A stretch of 64,000 nt of DNA from Streptomyces sp. PKU-EA00015 (GTDB lineage Bacteria; Actinomycetota; Actinomycetes; Streptomycetales; Streptomycetaceae). Location: the NCBI RefSeq assembly GCF_013387495.1, contig NZ_JABZEE010000001.1:248001-312000 (forward strand). The letters are read 5' to 3'. A model generated the notes under the pieces. The model had not been told where the DNA came from. It did not search any database and saw only the letters and a program-made list of their open reading frames with translations. Positions 7,729 through 15,969 of the stretch are shown here, one piece after another. How positions within the stretch are numbered: position 1 is the first letter of the stretch; each line of letters begins with the position of its first letter. The position numbers and the translations under genes were made by a program.

Positions 7729-9492
7729 TCAGAGGAGGTTCGCGTCGACGAGTCCGTGACCCCACTTGGGGTCGAACGCGCCCGGAGCCCCGCCGGGGAT
7801 CGCCGCGGCGGCGGTCAGGGCGGAGAGGACCTTCGCCGGATCTGCGCCGGGATCGCCCTGGAGCAGCAAGGCGGTGACGCCGGCGATGAACGGGCACGCC
7901 ATGCTCGTCCCCTGGAACGCGACATGCCGGTTGTCGATCATGAAGGCTCTCCGCAGGTCCACGGCGTCCCGTGACAGGGCGGAGACGATCATCGCGCCGG
8001 GTGCGGTGACGTCCGGCTTGCGTGCCTCGTCGCGGCGCGGGCCCTCACTGCTGAAGCTCGCGATGTCGTTCGGCTCCAGCCAGGTCGCGTGGCGGGTGAT
8101 GCCGTCGATGTCCTGCCATTCCGCGCGGGTGGTGGAGGCCGCGACGGTGATCGCCGACGTGGCCGCCCCCGGGGAGCCGACCTTGAGCGCGTCGTGCACG
8201 GACGGGCCGCTGAACTGCGGCTGGGGGTTCGCTTCCGCGCGGCCGAGGATCCACACGTCGGCCGTGCAGCGCTCGCCGATCACATGCGCACCGCGCAGCA
8301 CGAGCCGCCACGCGGACGCGGAGAGGGCCGAAGCGGGCACGGTCGGTTCCACGGCCACGAAGAAATTGTGGTCGCCGTTGGCCGGGTCGGGGCCGGGCGT
8401 GACGATCTGCACGGTGCCGCCGGCCAGGTCGTAGCTGCGCACCGGCGATCCCAGGGTCGTGACCGGCTGGAACGGGGTGCTGTCACCCGACGGCGACACC
8501 ATGGCGACGTCCAGCCGGTCCGCGCCGGGGTACCAGCCGTTCAGCCAGAACAGGGAAGGGGCGCCGTCGATCCTGCCGGAGTGGCAGGGGACGGAACGGC
8601 GGCCGCCGTCCACGACGCTCATGCGCGCGTGGATGTCGTCGTCGCCCTCGTTGCCCGCGGCACAGCAGACGATGCGGCCCGGTCCCGACTCCTCCTCGAT
8701 GGCGAGGGACATCAGGTCCGTTCCGTCGTGCGGGTCGAAGTGGCCGCCCAGGCTGAGGTTCACCACGGCCGGCAGGCCCAGCTCGCCCGCGAGACGGAAG
8801 ACGTACTGGATGCCGTCGATGATGTGCGCGTCCTGGAAGTCCGTCTTCACCGCGACGATCCGTGCCTCCGGGGCGACGCCTTCGGCGCCCGCCGCGATCC
8901 CGGCGACGTGGGTGCCGTGTCCGTCCGTGTCGCGGGACAGCGAACTCGCGCCCAGCCCGGCGCCGGTGAACTCCGCGCCGTAACGGCCCTCGGGCACGCC
9001 GCTGCCGCCGCTCAGCGTCTGGTCCCAGACTCGTTCGATGCGCCCGGCGAAGACGGGATGCGCCGAGTCGATACCCGTGTCCACCACGCCGACGAGGACG
9101 TCGCGGCCGGCGCGCCCCGTACGGTTGCGGAACCCCGGCACGCCGATCTTTCCCTGCGCGAGATCGAGGGACGGGCGCAGTTGTGAGGCCGGCACCACAC
9201 GGCGCACGCCGGGCTGTTCGGACAGCCGCTCGACGGCGTCGAGCGGAACGATCGCCGTCCGGATCCGGCGGCCGCCCTCGTTCACCTCCGCCTCGTCGCC
9301 CCATTCCTGCGCCGGCCGCACGTCGGGGTCGCACTCCAGCGAGACGACGACGCGCACGGGCTTGGCGCGCTGTTCGACGGAGACGAGTCCCATGATCCCC
9401 GCCGGCCTCCTCAGCACGCCGCGACTGCGGCCTTCCACGACATAGCGCTCGTACGCCGCGGCGAGCGACGGCGCCAGTTTCTCGATGGCCAT
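7729..9492 (-). CDS. Cytosolic S8 (subtilisin-like) serine peptidase
   Basis: 587 aa. The catalytic triad is intact: Asp138 in VGVVDTGIDSAHP, His192 in DGHGTHVAGIAAG, Ser530 in GTSMACPFIAG, with the oxyanion Asn in AAGNEGDDD. Residues 45-105 look like an I9-type propeptide domain. A long insert (about 290-470) between oxyanion and serine regions contains beta-rich sequence resembling the inserts of large subtilases. There is no signal peptide or Tat motif, so it probably acts in the cytosol or leaves by an unusual route. GAGGAG six bases before the ATG supports the start. It is followed in the same operon by a small propeptide-like protein. Confidence 0.93.
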   Translation of the reverse strand: MAIEKLAPSLAAAYERYVVEGRSRGVLRRPAGIMGLVSVEQRAKPVRVVVSLECDPDVRPAQEWGDEAEVNEGGRRIRTAIVPLDAVERLSEQPGVRRVVPASQLRPSLDLAQGKIGVPGFRNRTGRAGRDVLVGVVDTGIDSAHPVFAGRIERVWDQTLSGGSGVPEGRYGAEFTGAGLGASSLSRDTDGHGTHVAGIAAGAEGVAPEARIVAVKTDFQDAHIIDGIQYVFRLAGELGLPAVVNLSLGGHFDPHDGTDLMSLAIEEESGPGRIVCCAAGNEGDDDIHARMSVVDGGRRSVPCHSGRIDGAPSLFWLNGWYPGADRLDVAMVSPSGDSTPFQPVTTLGSPVRSYDLAGGTVQIVTPGPDPANGDHNFFVAVEPTVPASALSASAWRLVLRGAHVIGERCTADVWILGRAEANPQPQFSGPSVHDALKVGSPGAATSAITVAASTTRAEWQDIDGITRHATWLEPNDIASFSSEGPRRDEARKPDVTAPGAMIVSALSRDAVDLRRAFMIDNRHVAFQGTSMACPFIAGVTALLLQGDPGADPAKVLSALTAAAAIPGGAPGAFDPKWGHGLVDANLL

Positions 9493-9614
9493 GGCTGTCT
9501 CCTCGTCCTGCCCGGGCGTGGCTGACCCCCTGAGGTGACCGAGCGCCGGAGCGGCGGCCCGCCTGCGATCCGCCCGGTTACGTGCTCGGGCGTTCCCGTT
9601 CGCCGGGAATACGT

Positions 9615-9638
9615 ATATGGCCTATATCTGCGCCATAT
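9615..9638. promoter_or_regulatory. Inverted repeat, likely TetR operator
   Basis: Perfect 7-bp inverted repeat ATATGGC/GCCATAT with a 10-base spacer, in a strikingly AT-rich island (about 9610-9668) directly upstream of the TetR-family gene. Size, symmetry and position fit an autoregulatory operator overlapping a promoter. It also lies between the regulator and the divergent S8 peptidase operon, so it may control both. Confidence 0.55.
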
Positions 9639-9709
9639 GTTTATTTCGTACGTTTATCTCATATATGCTGCTCCGTGTGGGCGGGCACCGTCAAGGTCCG
9701 GACACGATC

Positions 9710-10432
9710 ATGAGCGACGAACCATCGGCATCGGGACGCGGGCGTCTGAGCCGCGAACGGGTTCTGCGGGCCGCCCTCCTGGTGGCGGACGGCGAAGGGC
9801 TGCCGGCGCTGAGCATGCGGCGGGTGGCCGAGGAGCTCGGCGTGGAGACCATGGCCCTGTACCGGTACACGCCCAGCAAGGACGACCTCCTGGACGGGCT
9901 CGTCGAGACGCTGTTCCTCGATCTGGAGGAGCGGCTGTCCGCCGCCGGACCCGCCGCCCTCGCGGATTCACCCGGGCCGCGCTCCCTGGACAGGGCCGCC
10001 CTTCGGCAGTCTCTCCACGGCATCGCGCGGGAGATGTACCGCGTCGCGGTCGCGCACCCGAACGTCGTGTCCCTGTGCGCGGCGCGAACGCTGACGACCC
10101 CTCTGACGCGCCGGCCCCATGCCGTGCTGCGGACGCACGAGCGCCTGCTCGTGCTGCTGCATGCGGCGGGACTCGACGACCGGGCCGCCCTGCGGCTGTA
10201 CCGGGCGTTCATCTCCTGGATCCTCGGCTACCTCGTGATCGATCTCCGGGAAGTGGTCGACGACCCCGACGAGCCCGACCCGGCCTTCCGGCTCGGACTG
10301 CACCGCCTGCCGGCCCGCGACTTCCCCATGCTGCGGGCGCTCGGCCAGGAGCTGGCCGAGCGAGGCGGAGAGGAGCAACTCACCGCCGGGGTGGATGCGT
10401 TGCTCGACGGTCTGGCCGCCGCCGACGGCTAG
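9710..10432 (+). CDS. TetR/AcrR-family transcriptional regulator
   Basis: 240 aa. N-terminal HTH (about 15-62) with RLSRERVLRAALLVADGEG, LSMRRVAEELGVETMALYRYT and the helix-capping KDDLLDGLVE; the C-terminal ligand domain is of the TetR_C type seen in TetR-like drug regulators. ATG at 9710 is preferred because it begins a normal TetR N-terminus; the frame continues upstream only into the AT-rich promoter. An inverted repeat 72-95 bp upstream is a likely own operator. The gene is divergent from the S8 peptidase operon, its most likely target besides itself. Confidence 0.9.
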   Translation: MSDEPSASGRGRLSRERVLRAALLVADGEGLPALSMRRVAEELGVETMALYRYTPSKDDLLDGLVETLFLDLEERLSAAGPAALADSPGPRSLDRAALRQSLHGIAREMYRVAVAHPNVVSLCAARTLTTPLTRRPHAVLRTHERLLVLLHAAGLDDRAALRLYRAFISWILGYLVIDLREVVDDPDEPDPAFRLGLHRLPARDFPMLRALGQELAERGGEEQLTAGVDALLDGLAAADG

Positions 10433-10495
10433 AAAAGATCGGCTTCCTCTTCTTCGTCCTCGAGGTACCCCGTCGGCTGCGGGCTCGGGCTTGCC

Positions 10496-11281
10496 CTAGT
10501 CCCACCAGAACGACCAGGAAGTCCGCCCCACCAGCTCCGTCGCGTACTCGGGGAACGGCGTGGGCGGGTCATCGACGATGTTGTCCGCGGTCGACAGCAC
10601 GTGCTCCAGAGCGAGCAGGTTCGCGTGCTCTGCTTCAACGGGGGGTCTCGCGACCGAGACGTACAGCTCGCTGCCGAACACCGCCACGACCTGGGCACCG
10701 AAGCGGTCCTCCCAGCTCCGTAGGAGTGCGCCCAGCAGAGGAAGCGGCGCCTGCGCGGACCAGCCGATCAACGCCAGAGCATCGCTGCTGCGATGGGCGG
10801 GGACGAGAACGAGGCGACACTCGTCCAGCCCGAACCGGCCCGTCTCCATGAGCCCGGCCAGCAGGCTCGACGCAGCCTCCTCGGGTGTGGGGCCCTCAGA
10901 AGTGAGGGGCATCCCAGGCGCCAGGCCCGGCCACTGTTCGAAGGGCGGCCCGGGGTCGTGCGGCCACGGCTCGACTCCTTCGGGTACCGGGGCCGGCGTC
11001 GGGTCCGTCCAGAACGGCAGCCTCCTGCGGCGGTACTCGGCGAAGTCCGCGGCCAGCACCCCCTCCAGGCGGACTGCGTCGACGTGGTCCGAGCTGAGCG
11101 GTCTTCCCATGGCGTCGGGCCAACACAGGAGTGGCACCAGGCCGTGTACTCCTTGCTCGCTCAGCAGGCGGGGCCACAGCCGTCCGACGTCTTCCGGGAA
11201 TGCGTCAGAGACCCACACGCGTACGGGACCACACGACAGGAACCGGCCGGGAGGCAGACCATCGGGCAGGGCGAACGACAT
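10496..11281 (-). CDS. DUF4253 domain-containing protein
   Basis: 261 aa, soluble, acidic and Trp/Pro-rich. The C-terminal half has the DUF4253 pattern: CRLVLVPAHRSSDALALIGW, LLRSWEDRFGAQVVAVFGSE, and the typical ending TSWSFWWD. I know no established biochemical role; members are common in Streptomyces as single genes. ATG at 11281 fits the family length; an in-frame extension to 11371 reads as low-quality sequence. Its stop lies 63 bp from the convergent TetR gene, and it is downstream of the SpoIIE-type regulator on the same strand. Confidence 0.8.
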   Translation of the reverse strand: MSFALPDGLPPGRFLSCGPVRVWVSDAFPEDVGRLWPRLLSEQGVHGLVPLLCWPDAMGRPLSSDHVDAVRLEGVLAADFAEYRRRRLPFWTDPTPAPVPEGVEPWPHDPGPPFEQWPGLAPGMPLTSEGPTPEEAASSLLAGLMETGRFGLDECRLVLVPAHRSSDALALIGWSAQAPLPLLGALLRSWEDRFGAQVVAVFGSELYVSVARPPVEAEHANLLALEHVLSTADNIVDDPPTPFPEYATELVGRTSWSFWWD

Positions 11282-11392
11282 GGTCGCACCGTAGACCGCG
11301 GTACCGACAACGCAGCTGCCCGCGGCACCGAAGGTCTGGCCAAGCCCTCTCTCTCGGATCTTGCCGGGCACCGCTGGCCCCGCGCGCCCGCC

Positions 11393-13816
11393 TCAGGCGT
11401 CCACCGGCGTCACCGGGATCTCCGCCCAGACCTGCTTCCCGCCGCTGAGCGGTACGGAGCCCCAGGCCGTCGACATCGCCTCGACGATGAGCAGGCCCCG
11501 GCCGCCGGTCGCCTCCCAGTCCACGTTGGCCGGCTTGACCGGACTGCGCGGCGACGCGTCGTTCACCGCGATACGGAGCCGGTCCGTCGACAACGTCAGA
11601 TTGAGCCGTACCTCGCCCCTGGTGTGCGCGATCGCGTTCGTGACCAGCTCGGACACCACCAGCAGGGCCACGTCCACCTCGTCCCGCACATCCCACGACC
11701 TCAGCGTCCGCGCCGTGAAGCGGCGCGCGTGCATCACCGCGTCCGGCAGCCGCCACACCGTCCAGTGGGTCCGCCGCGGCCGGGCGCGCGTGCCGTCGTA
11801 GCGCAGCAACAGCACGGCCACGTCGTCGTCGCGGCCGTCGGCGCTGCCGAGCAGCCGGTCCGCGACCCGCCCCGTGTCGGCGGGGTCGGCGTCCGCGAGG
11901 ACCTCGCGGATCCGCAGCATGCCGTCCTCGAGCGCGAGATGCGCCGACTCGACGAGTCCGTCCGTCAGCATCGTCACGAGCGTCCCCGGGGCCAACCCGG
12001 CCTCGGTCATGGGGAATTCCGAGTCCGCGAGCACCCCCAGCGGCGGCCCTCCCTCGACCGTGAGCTCCTGTGTCGTGCCGTCGGGGTGGCGCAGTACGGG
12101 CGGCAGGTGCCCCGCCCGTACGAACCGGGCGATGCCCTCCTCCATGTCCAGGTCCGCGTAGAGACAGGTGGCGAACAGGTCCGTCTCCATGCCCACGAGC
12201 AGCCGGTTGGCACGGGCGACCACCACATCGGGCGGATGCCCCTCCACCGCGTACGCGCGCACGGCCGTGCGCATCTGGCCCATGATCGTCGCGGCACCGG
12301 CGCTGTGGCCCTGGACGTCGCCGATGACCAGGGCCACGTGCTCGTCGCTCAGCGGGATCACGTCGTACCAGTCGCCGCCCACCTCGAGCCCGACCGTGGC
12401 GGGCAGGTAGCGGGCTACGGCGACCCCGCCGGCCAGTGCCGGAAGCTTCCGCGGCAGCAGACTGCGCTGGAGCATCGTCGCCAGCTCGTGGCCCGCGTCC
12501 AGGGCGTGCGCGCGGGTCAGGGCCTGGCCCACCAGGCCCGCGACGGCCGTCAGCAGCGACCGTTCCTCCGGGCCGAACTCGTGCGGCGCGCCCCACCCCA
12601 CCAGGCAGACCCCGACCATGCGCCCGTCCGCGGGAAGCGGCAGCACCGCCAGACCACCCGGACCGATTCCGGCCAGACCCGGCTCCAGACCGGTGCCCGA
12701 GGTCCACAGGCTCACGTGGCCGTCGCGCAGCGCGTTCTGCAGGGTGGGCAGGGCGTGGCACGACGCGTCCGGCCACTCGGAGCGCCATTCGGACTGCCAC
12801 ACCTGCGGCCAGGCGTGGTGGTCCGGCGGGTCGAGGACGGTGACGAAGAGCCGGTCGCCCTCCAGCTCGGCGATCGCGATCCGGTCCGCGCGCAGCGGGC
12901 CGCTCAGCGCCGAGACCACGAGCCGGCTGACCTCCCGTACGGTCGTGGCTCCCGCCAGCTTCGCCGACAGCTCCTGCACGACGGCCACCTCGTCGGCGGT
13001 GGGCCGCAGGTAGGCGGCGTCGGCCACCACGCCGAGTATGCGCTCGGGTGTTCCGTCGGCGCCGAACCGCAGCCGGCACCGCAGTCCCAGCCAGCGCAGC
13101 TCGCCACCCGGGCGCCGGACACGGAACGCCAACTGGCCCCCCGCCTCGGCCAGTCGGCCCGGCTCCACGATGTCCATCAGCGCCGGCACGTCGTCCGGCA
13201 CCGCGCAGGCCAGCAACGTCTCCGCCCGGCCGTCGAACCGCTCGGGCGCCATGCCGAGCAGCCTCAGCATCTGGGGATCGGCGTCCATCGCGCCCGTGCT
13301 CAGCGTCAGCGTGAACGCGCCGCCCTGCGGCGGTACCAGGGAGGGGCCGTGCGAGCGCGGGTGCGGGGCGCGGCCGGAGGAGCGGGCCGCGGCAGATTCG
13401 AGCCCGGCCGCGACCTGATCGGCGTAGAGCTCCAGCAGTGTGCGGCTGTCGGCGTCGAAGCCGCCGCCGACGTCCCCGGCGACCACGAGGCACCCGAGCT
13501 CCGTGGCGCCGCGGCCGAGCGGCAGGGCCCCCAGCGACAGCGGGCGGGGAGAGGTGCCCGATCCGGGGTCGAGGAGGGGCGCGTCCCCGCCCGCCCCGTA
13601 CGCGGCGACGTCCGAGGGCCCGAGCCACAGCGGCCGGCCCGCGCGAAAGGCGTCCGCCGCCGGCGAGCGGCCGGTCAGCGGGACGTGCGTCGGCAGCCCG
13701 TGCGCCCCACCGCGGTCCCCGGCGACCTCGGCCAGGCGCAGGCCGTCGCTCTCCTCGGCCAGCACGTAGACAGCTGCCAGCTCGGCCCCGCAGAACGCAA
13801 AGTCTTGCCTTGTCAA
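11393..13816 (-). CDS. GAF-PAS-GAF-PP2C phosphatase with C-terminal anti-sigma-type ATPase domain
   Basis: 807 aa multidomain regulator. Order: GAF-like sensor (about 5-145), PAS (about 165-270), second GAF (about 275-435), SpoIIE/PP2C phosphatase (about 455-670) with GGDWYDVIPL, IGDVQGHSAGAA and TMLTDGLVE for metal binding, then a GHKL ATPase (about 690-807) with VVSELVTNAIAHT and GGRGLLIVEAMS. Such proteins dephosphorylate anti-anti-sigma factors and also bind them through the ATPase domain; no partner gene is adjacent. TTG is taken as the start because GGAGG lies 11 bases upstream. An open antisense frame over the same DNA is a GC shadow. Confidence 0.92.
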   Translation of the reverse strand: MTRQDFAFCGAELAAVYVLAEESDGLRLAEVAGDRGGAHGLPTHVPLTGRSPAADAFRAGRPLWLGPSDVAAYGAGGDAPLLDPGSGTSPRPLSLGALPLGRGATELGCLVVAGDVGGGFDADSRTLLELYADQVAAGLESAAARSSGRAPHPRSHGPSLVPPQGGAFTLTLSTGAMDADPQMLRLLGMAPERFDGRAETLLACAVPDDVPALMDIVEPGRLAEAGGQLAFRVRRPGGELRWLGLRCRLRFGADGTPERILGVVADAAYLRPTADEVAVVQELSAKLAGATTVREVSRLVVSALSGPLRADRIAIAELEGDRLFVTVLDPPDHHAWPQVWQSEWRSEWPDASCHALPTLQNALRDGHVSLWTSGTGLEPGLAGIGPGGLAVLPLPADGRMVGVCLVGWGAPHEFGPEERSLLTAVAGLVGQALTRAHALDAGHELATMLQRSLLPRKLPALAGGVAVARYLPATVGLEVGGDWYDVIPLSDEHVALVIGDVQGHSAGAATIMGQMRTAVRAYAVEGHPPDVVVARANRLLVGMETDLFATCLYADLDMEEGIARFVRAGHLPPVLRHPDGTTQELTVEGGPPLGVLADSEFPMTEAGLAPGTLVTMLTDGLVESAHLALEDGMLRIREVLADADPADTGRVADRLLGSADGRDDDVAVLLLRYDGTRARPRRTHWTVWRLPDAVMHARRFTARTLRSWDVRDEVDVALLVVSELVTNAIAHTRGEVRLNLTLSTDRLRIAVNDASPRSPVKPANVDWEATGGRGLLIVEAMSTAWGSVPLSGGKQVWAEIPVTPVDA

Positions 13817-13936
13817 AGTTTGTACCGCCTCCGTACGCGGACAGGCGTCGCCCTCTCTCCCATGCTGCCGTTCACCGGACGTTCGCAGCTAGTCAGGCGT
13901 CAGGACCAAGGAGCAGGGACTGAATGATGCCCGCGC

Positions 13937-13958
13937 GGACGGCCGACGGCAGCCGTCC
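13937..13958. terminator. Short hairpin downstream of ssg-like gene
   Basis: GGACGGC/GCCGTCC, 7-bp stem with an 8-base loop, just after the stop of the SsgA-like gene and upstream of the SpoIIE-type gene. A plausible weak terminator. Confidence 0.35.
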
Positions 13959-14013
13959 TTGGACAAGTGAGCGAAAGATCCACCTGTGGAGGTAATGCCG
14001 CGATGGCGGTGGT

Positions 14014-14457
14014 TCAGGGGGTTGCCGGGACCAGCAGCCGCTCGTCGCCCGGCGGCACCAGCCGCATCGTCCGCTCCAGCCAGGCCGTCAGCGCCGTGGC
14101 GGGAGCCCGCAGCACGGCGTTCCCGTCCGGCGCCGACAGCAAGAGGCAGATCGCGCTGCGCTCCTCGTGGACGGTGGCGGGCCAGATCCGCACGTCGCCC
14201 TCGCCGCTCGGCCGGTACACCCCGTCGATGAGCAGGTCCCGCCCGAACGTCCAGCTGACGGGGTCGGGCGTGTCGATGTGGAAGGCGATGTGCACGGCGT
14301 ACGGATCACTGACGCGGTAGACCAGCCGGGTGGGTACGGCCACCGGCGTGCGCGCGGCCGGACGGGGTCCGAGCACGAGCTCGAACTCCAGCTCGCGCTC
14401 CACGACCGTGCGCGCATCCGGCGCATCCTCCCGGAAACCGTGCGTGCGTGCAGGCAC
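14014..14457 (-). CDS. ssgD: SsgA-like sporulation/cell division regulator (SALP)
   Basis: 147 aa, an SsgA-like protein found only in sporulating actinomycetes, where members guide septum placement and wall remodelling. Diagnostic motifs: LVYRVSDPYAVHIAFH, VSWTFGRDLLIDGVYRPSGEGD and LERTMRLVPPGDE near the C-terminus. An N-terminal extension of about 20 residues precedes the usual start. GTG at 14457 has GAGGAG eight bases upstream. S. coelicolor has ssgD (SCO6722, from memory) in a comparable chromosomal region, so ssgD is my tentative choice among paralogues; the family call is firm, the paralogue is not. It diverges from an HTH regulator. Confidence 0.85.
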   Translation of the reverse strand: MPARTHGFREDAPDARTVVERELEFELVLGPRPAARTPVAVPTRLVYRVSDPYAVHIAFHIDTPDPVSWTFGRDLLIDGVYRPSGEGDVRIWPATVHEERSAICLLLSAPDGNAVLRAPATALTAWLERTMRLVPPGDERLLVPATP

Positions 14458-14592
14458 TTGGCGAGCTCCTCACCCATGCGTGCGGTCTTCTGACGAGGAA
14501 TCAACGGGACCGCGCACGGCCTGGATAGCGTCCGTCGGCGGCAGGGTCGCTTAGACCGCTTAAACCGGACCCGGAGCAGAAGGGAGTGCTGT

Positions 14593-15969
14593 GTGCGCCC
14601 CAAGAACGAGCGACTGGCACGCGCCGTGCGCGAGTCCGGCTACAGCTACGCCGAGCTCGCCCGCCAGATCCGCGCCCTCGCCGCCGAGAACGGCATCCCC
14701 GCACGCACGAACTCCTCCGCCGTCGCCCACTGGATCGCCGGCACCCGGCCGGGACGCGCCACAGCCCAGCTCATCGCCGAGGCCCTTTCGCGGCGGCTGC
14801 CGCTGCCCGTGTCACCGGTCCAGCTCGGCCTGCTGACCTCGCCTGAGGCCGACGACGACCCCCTTCCGGGGTCCGGTGACGACCGCGACCCGCTGGAGGT
14901 CCTCGACGCCCTCGCCGCGGCGGACATCGACCGCAGCCCCTGGTCCCGCACCGTCCCCTACAGCGTCGACGCCGCCGCCCTTCCCCTGGCAGCCGGCGCA
15001 CCCCGCGCGGAGCCGGGAGACGCAGGACAGGGCACCGGCACCGCCGGGGAGACGGAGGTGGCTGCCGTGCGCGAGATGACCCGGCTGTTCACCGCCGTGG
15101 ACGAGCGCTTCGGCGGGCAGCACGGACGCACGGCACTGGTGCAGTACCTCAGAAGCGACGTCGCCGCGCTGTGCCGCGCCCGCTTCCGGACCGGGGAAAT
15201 CAAGCGGCAGATGCTGTCGGCCGGGGCGTGCGTGGCCTACCTGGCCGGCTGGAAGGCGTACGACGCCGGTGAACAGGGACTCGCCCAGCGCTACTACCTC
15301 CAGGCGTACGCCCTCACCCGCGAGGCGGACGACGAGCTGCACGGCGCGTTCGTCCTGCGCGTCCTCGCCCACCACGGCATGGAGGTGGGCCGCCCGGAGC
15401 ACTCGCTCGACCTCCTCGACGAAGCGCTCCGGCGCGTGCGGGGCCGTACGGACCCGGCGACCGAGTCCCTGTACCTCGCCACCCGTGCCCGCGCGCTCGC
15501 CATGGCCGGCCGGGGCAGGGAGGCCGTCGCGGAGGCGGCGCGCGCGGCCCGGCTCGTGGACGGCGCGGACGAGCGGGAGATGCCGTTCTGGGCGGCGCTG
15601 TGGGGATCGGCGAGCGCCTGCGTGGGCAACCACACGGCCAAGGCAGCCGAGCACCTCGGCTCCTACGACGTCGCCGAACGCCACTTCAGCCAGGCCGTGT
15701 GGAGCCGACCCGACGGCGATCACCGGCGCATCACCGCGCTCAGCGTCGCGCACACCGGGAGGATGCAGTGCCGGCAGGGCCTGGTGGAGCAGGCGTGCGC
15801 CACCTGGGATCAGGCGCTGCAGCTGATGGACGGGGTGCGCTCCACTCGTGTCACGCGCGCGGTCGCCGGAATGCGGCGCGAGCTGGCCCCGTACCGGCAG
15901 CGCAGGGTGCAGGCCGCCGTCGAGCTGGAGGAACGCGTGCGGTTGTGGACGGCCGAGGAGGACGTGTGA
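14593..15969 (+). CDS. HTH/TPR transcriptional regulator
   Basis: 458 aa. The N-terminus is an XRE-like helix-turn-helix (about 8-70) with SYAELARQIRALAAENG and NSSAVAHWIAGTRPGR. After a low-complexity linker the C-terminal 250 residues form alpha-helical TPR-like repeats (YYLQAYALTREADDELHG, HSLDLLDEALRRVRG and others). This architecture is common in Streptomyces regulators; targets are unknown. AGGGAG lies six bases before the GTG. Its stop overlaps the MFS transporter start (GTGA), so transporter expression is coupled to it, and it diverges from the ssg-like gene. Confidence 0.85.
   Translation: MRPKNERLARAVRESGYSYAELARQIRALAAENGIPARTNSSAVAHWIAGTRPGRATAQLIAEALSRRLPLPVSPVQLGLLTSPEADDDPLPGSGDDRDPLEVLDALAAADIDRSPWSRTVPYSVDAAALPLAAGAPRAEPGDAGQGTGTAGETEVAAVREMTRLFTAVDERFGGQHGRTALVQYLRSDVAALCRARFRTGEIKRQMLSAGACVAYLAGWKAYDAGEQGLAQRYYLQAYALTREADDELHGAFVLRVLAHHGMEVGRPEHSLDLLDEALRRVRGRTDPATESLYLATRARALAMAGRGREAVAEAARAARLVDGADEREMPFWAALWGSASACVGNHTAKAAEHLGSYDVAERHFSQAVWSRPDGDHRRITALSVAHTGRMQCRQGLVEQACATWDQALQLMDGVRSTRVTRAVAGMRRELAPYRQRRVQAAVELEERVRLWTAEEDV

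Noticed and set aside
10793..13927. 1044-codon open frame on the plus strand
   Set aside because: It lies antisense to the SpoIIE-type phosphatase gene, whose domains and motifs are clear; long antisense frames are normal in GC-rich DNA. The product is a His/Arg/Gln-rich chain with no domain.
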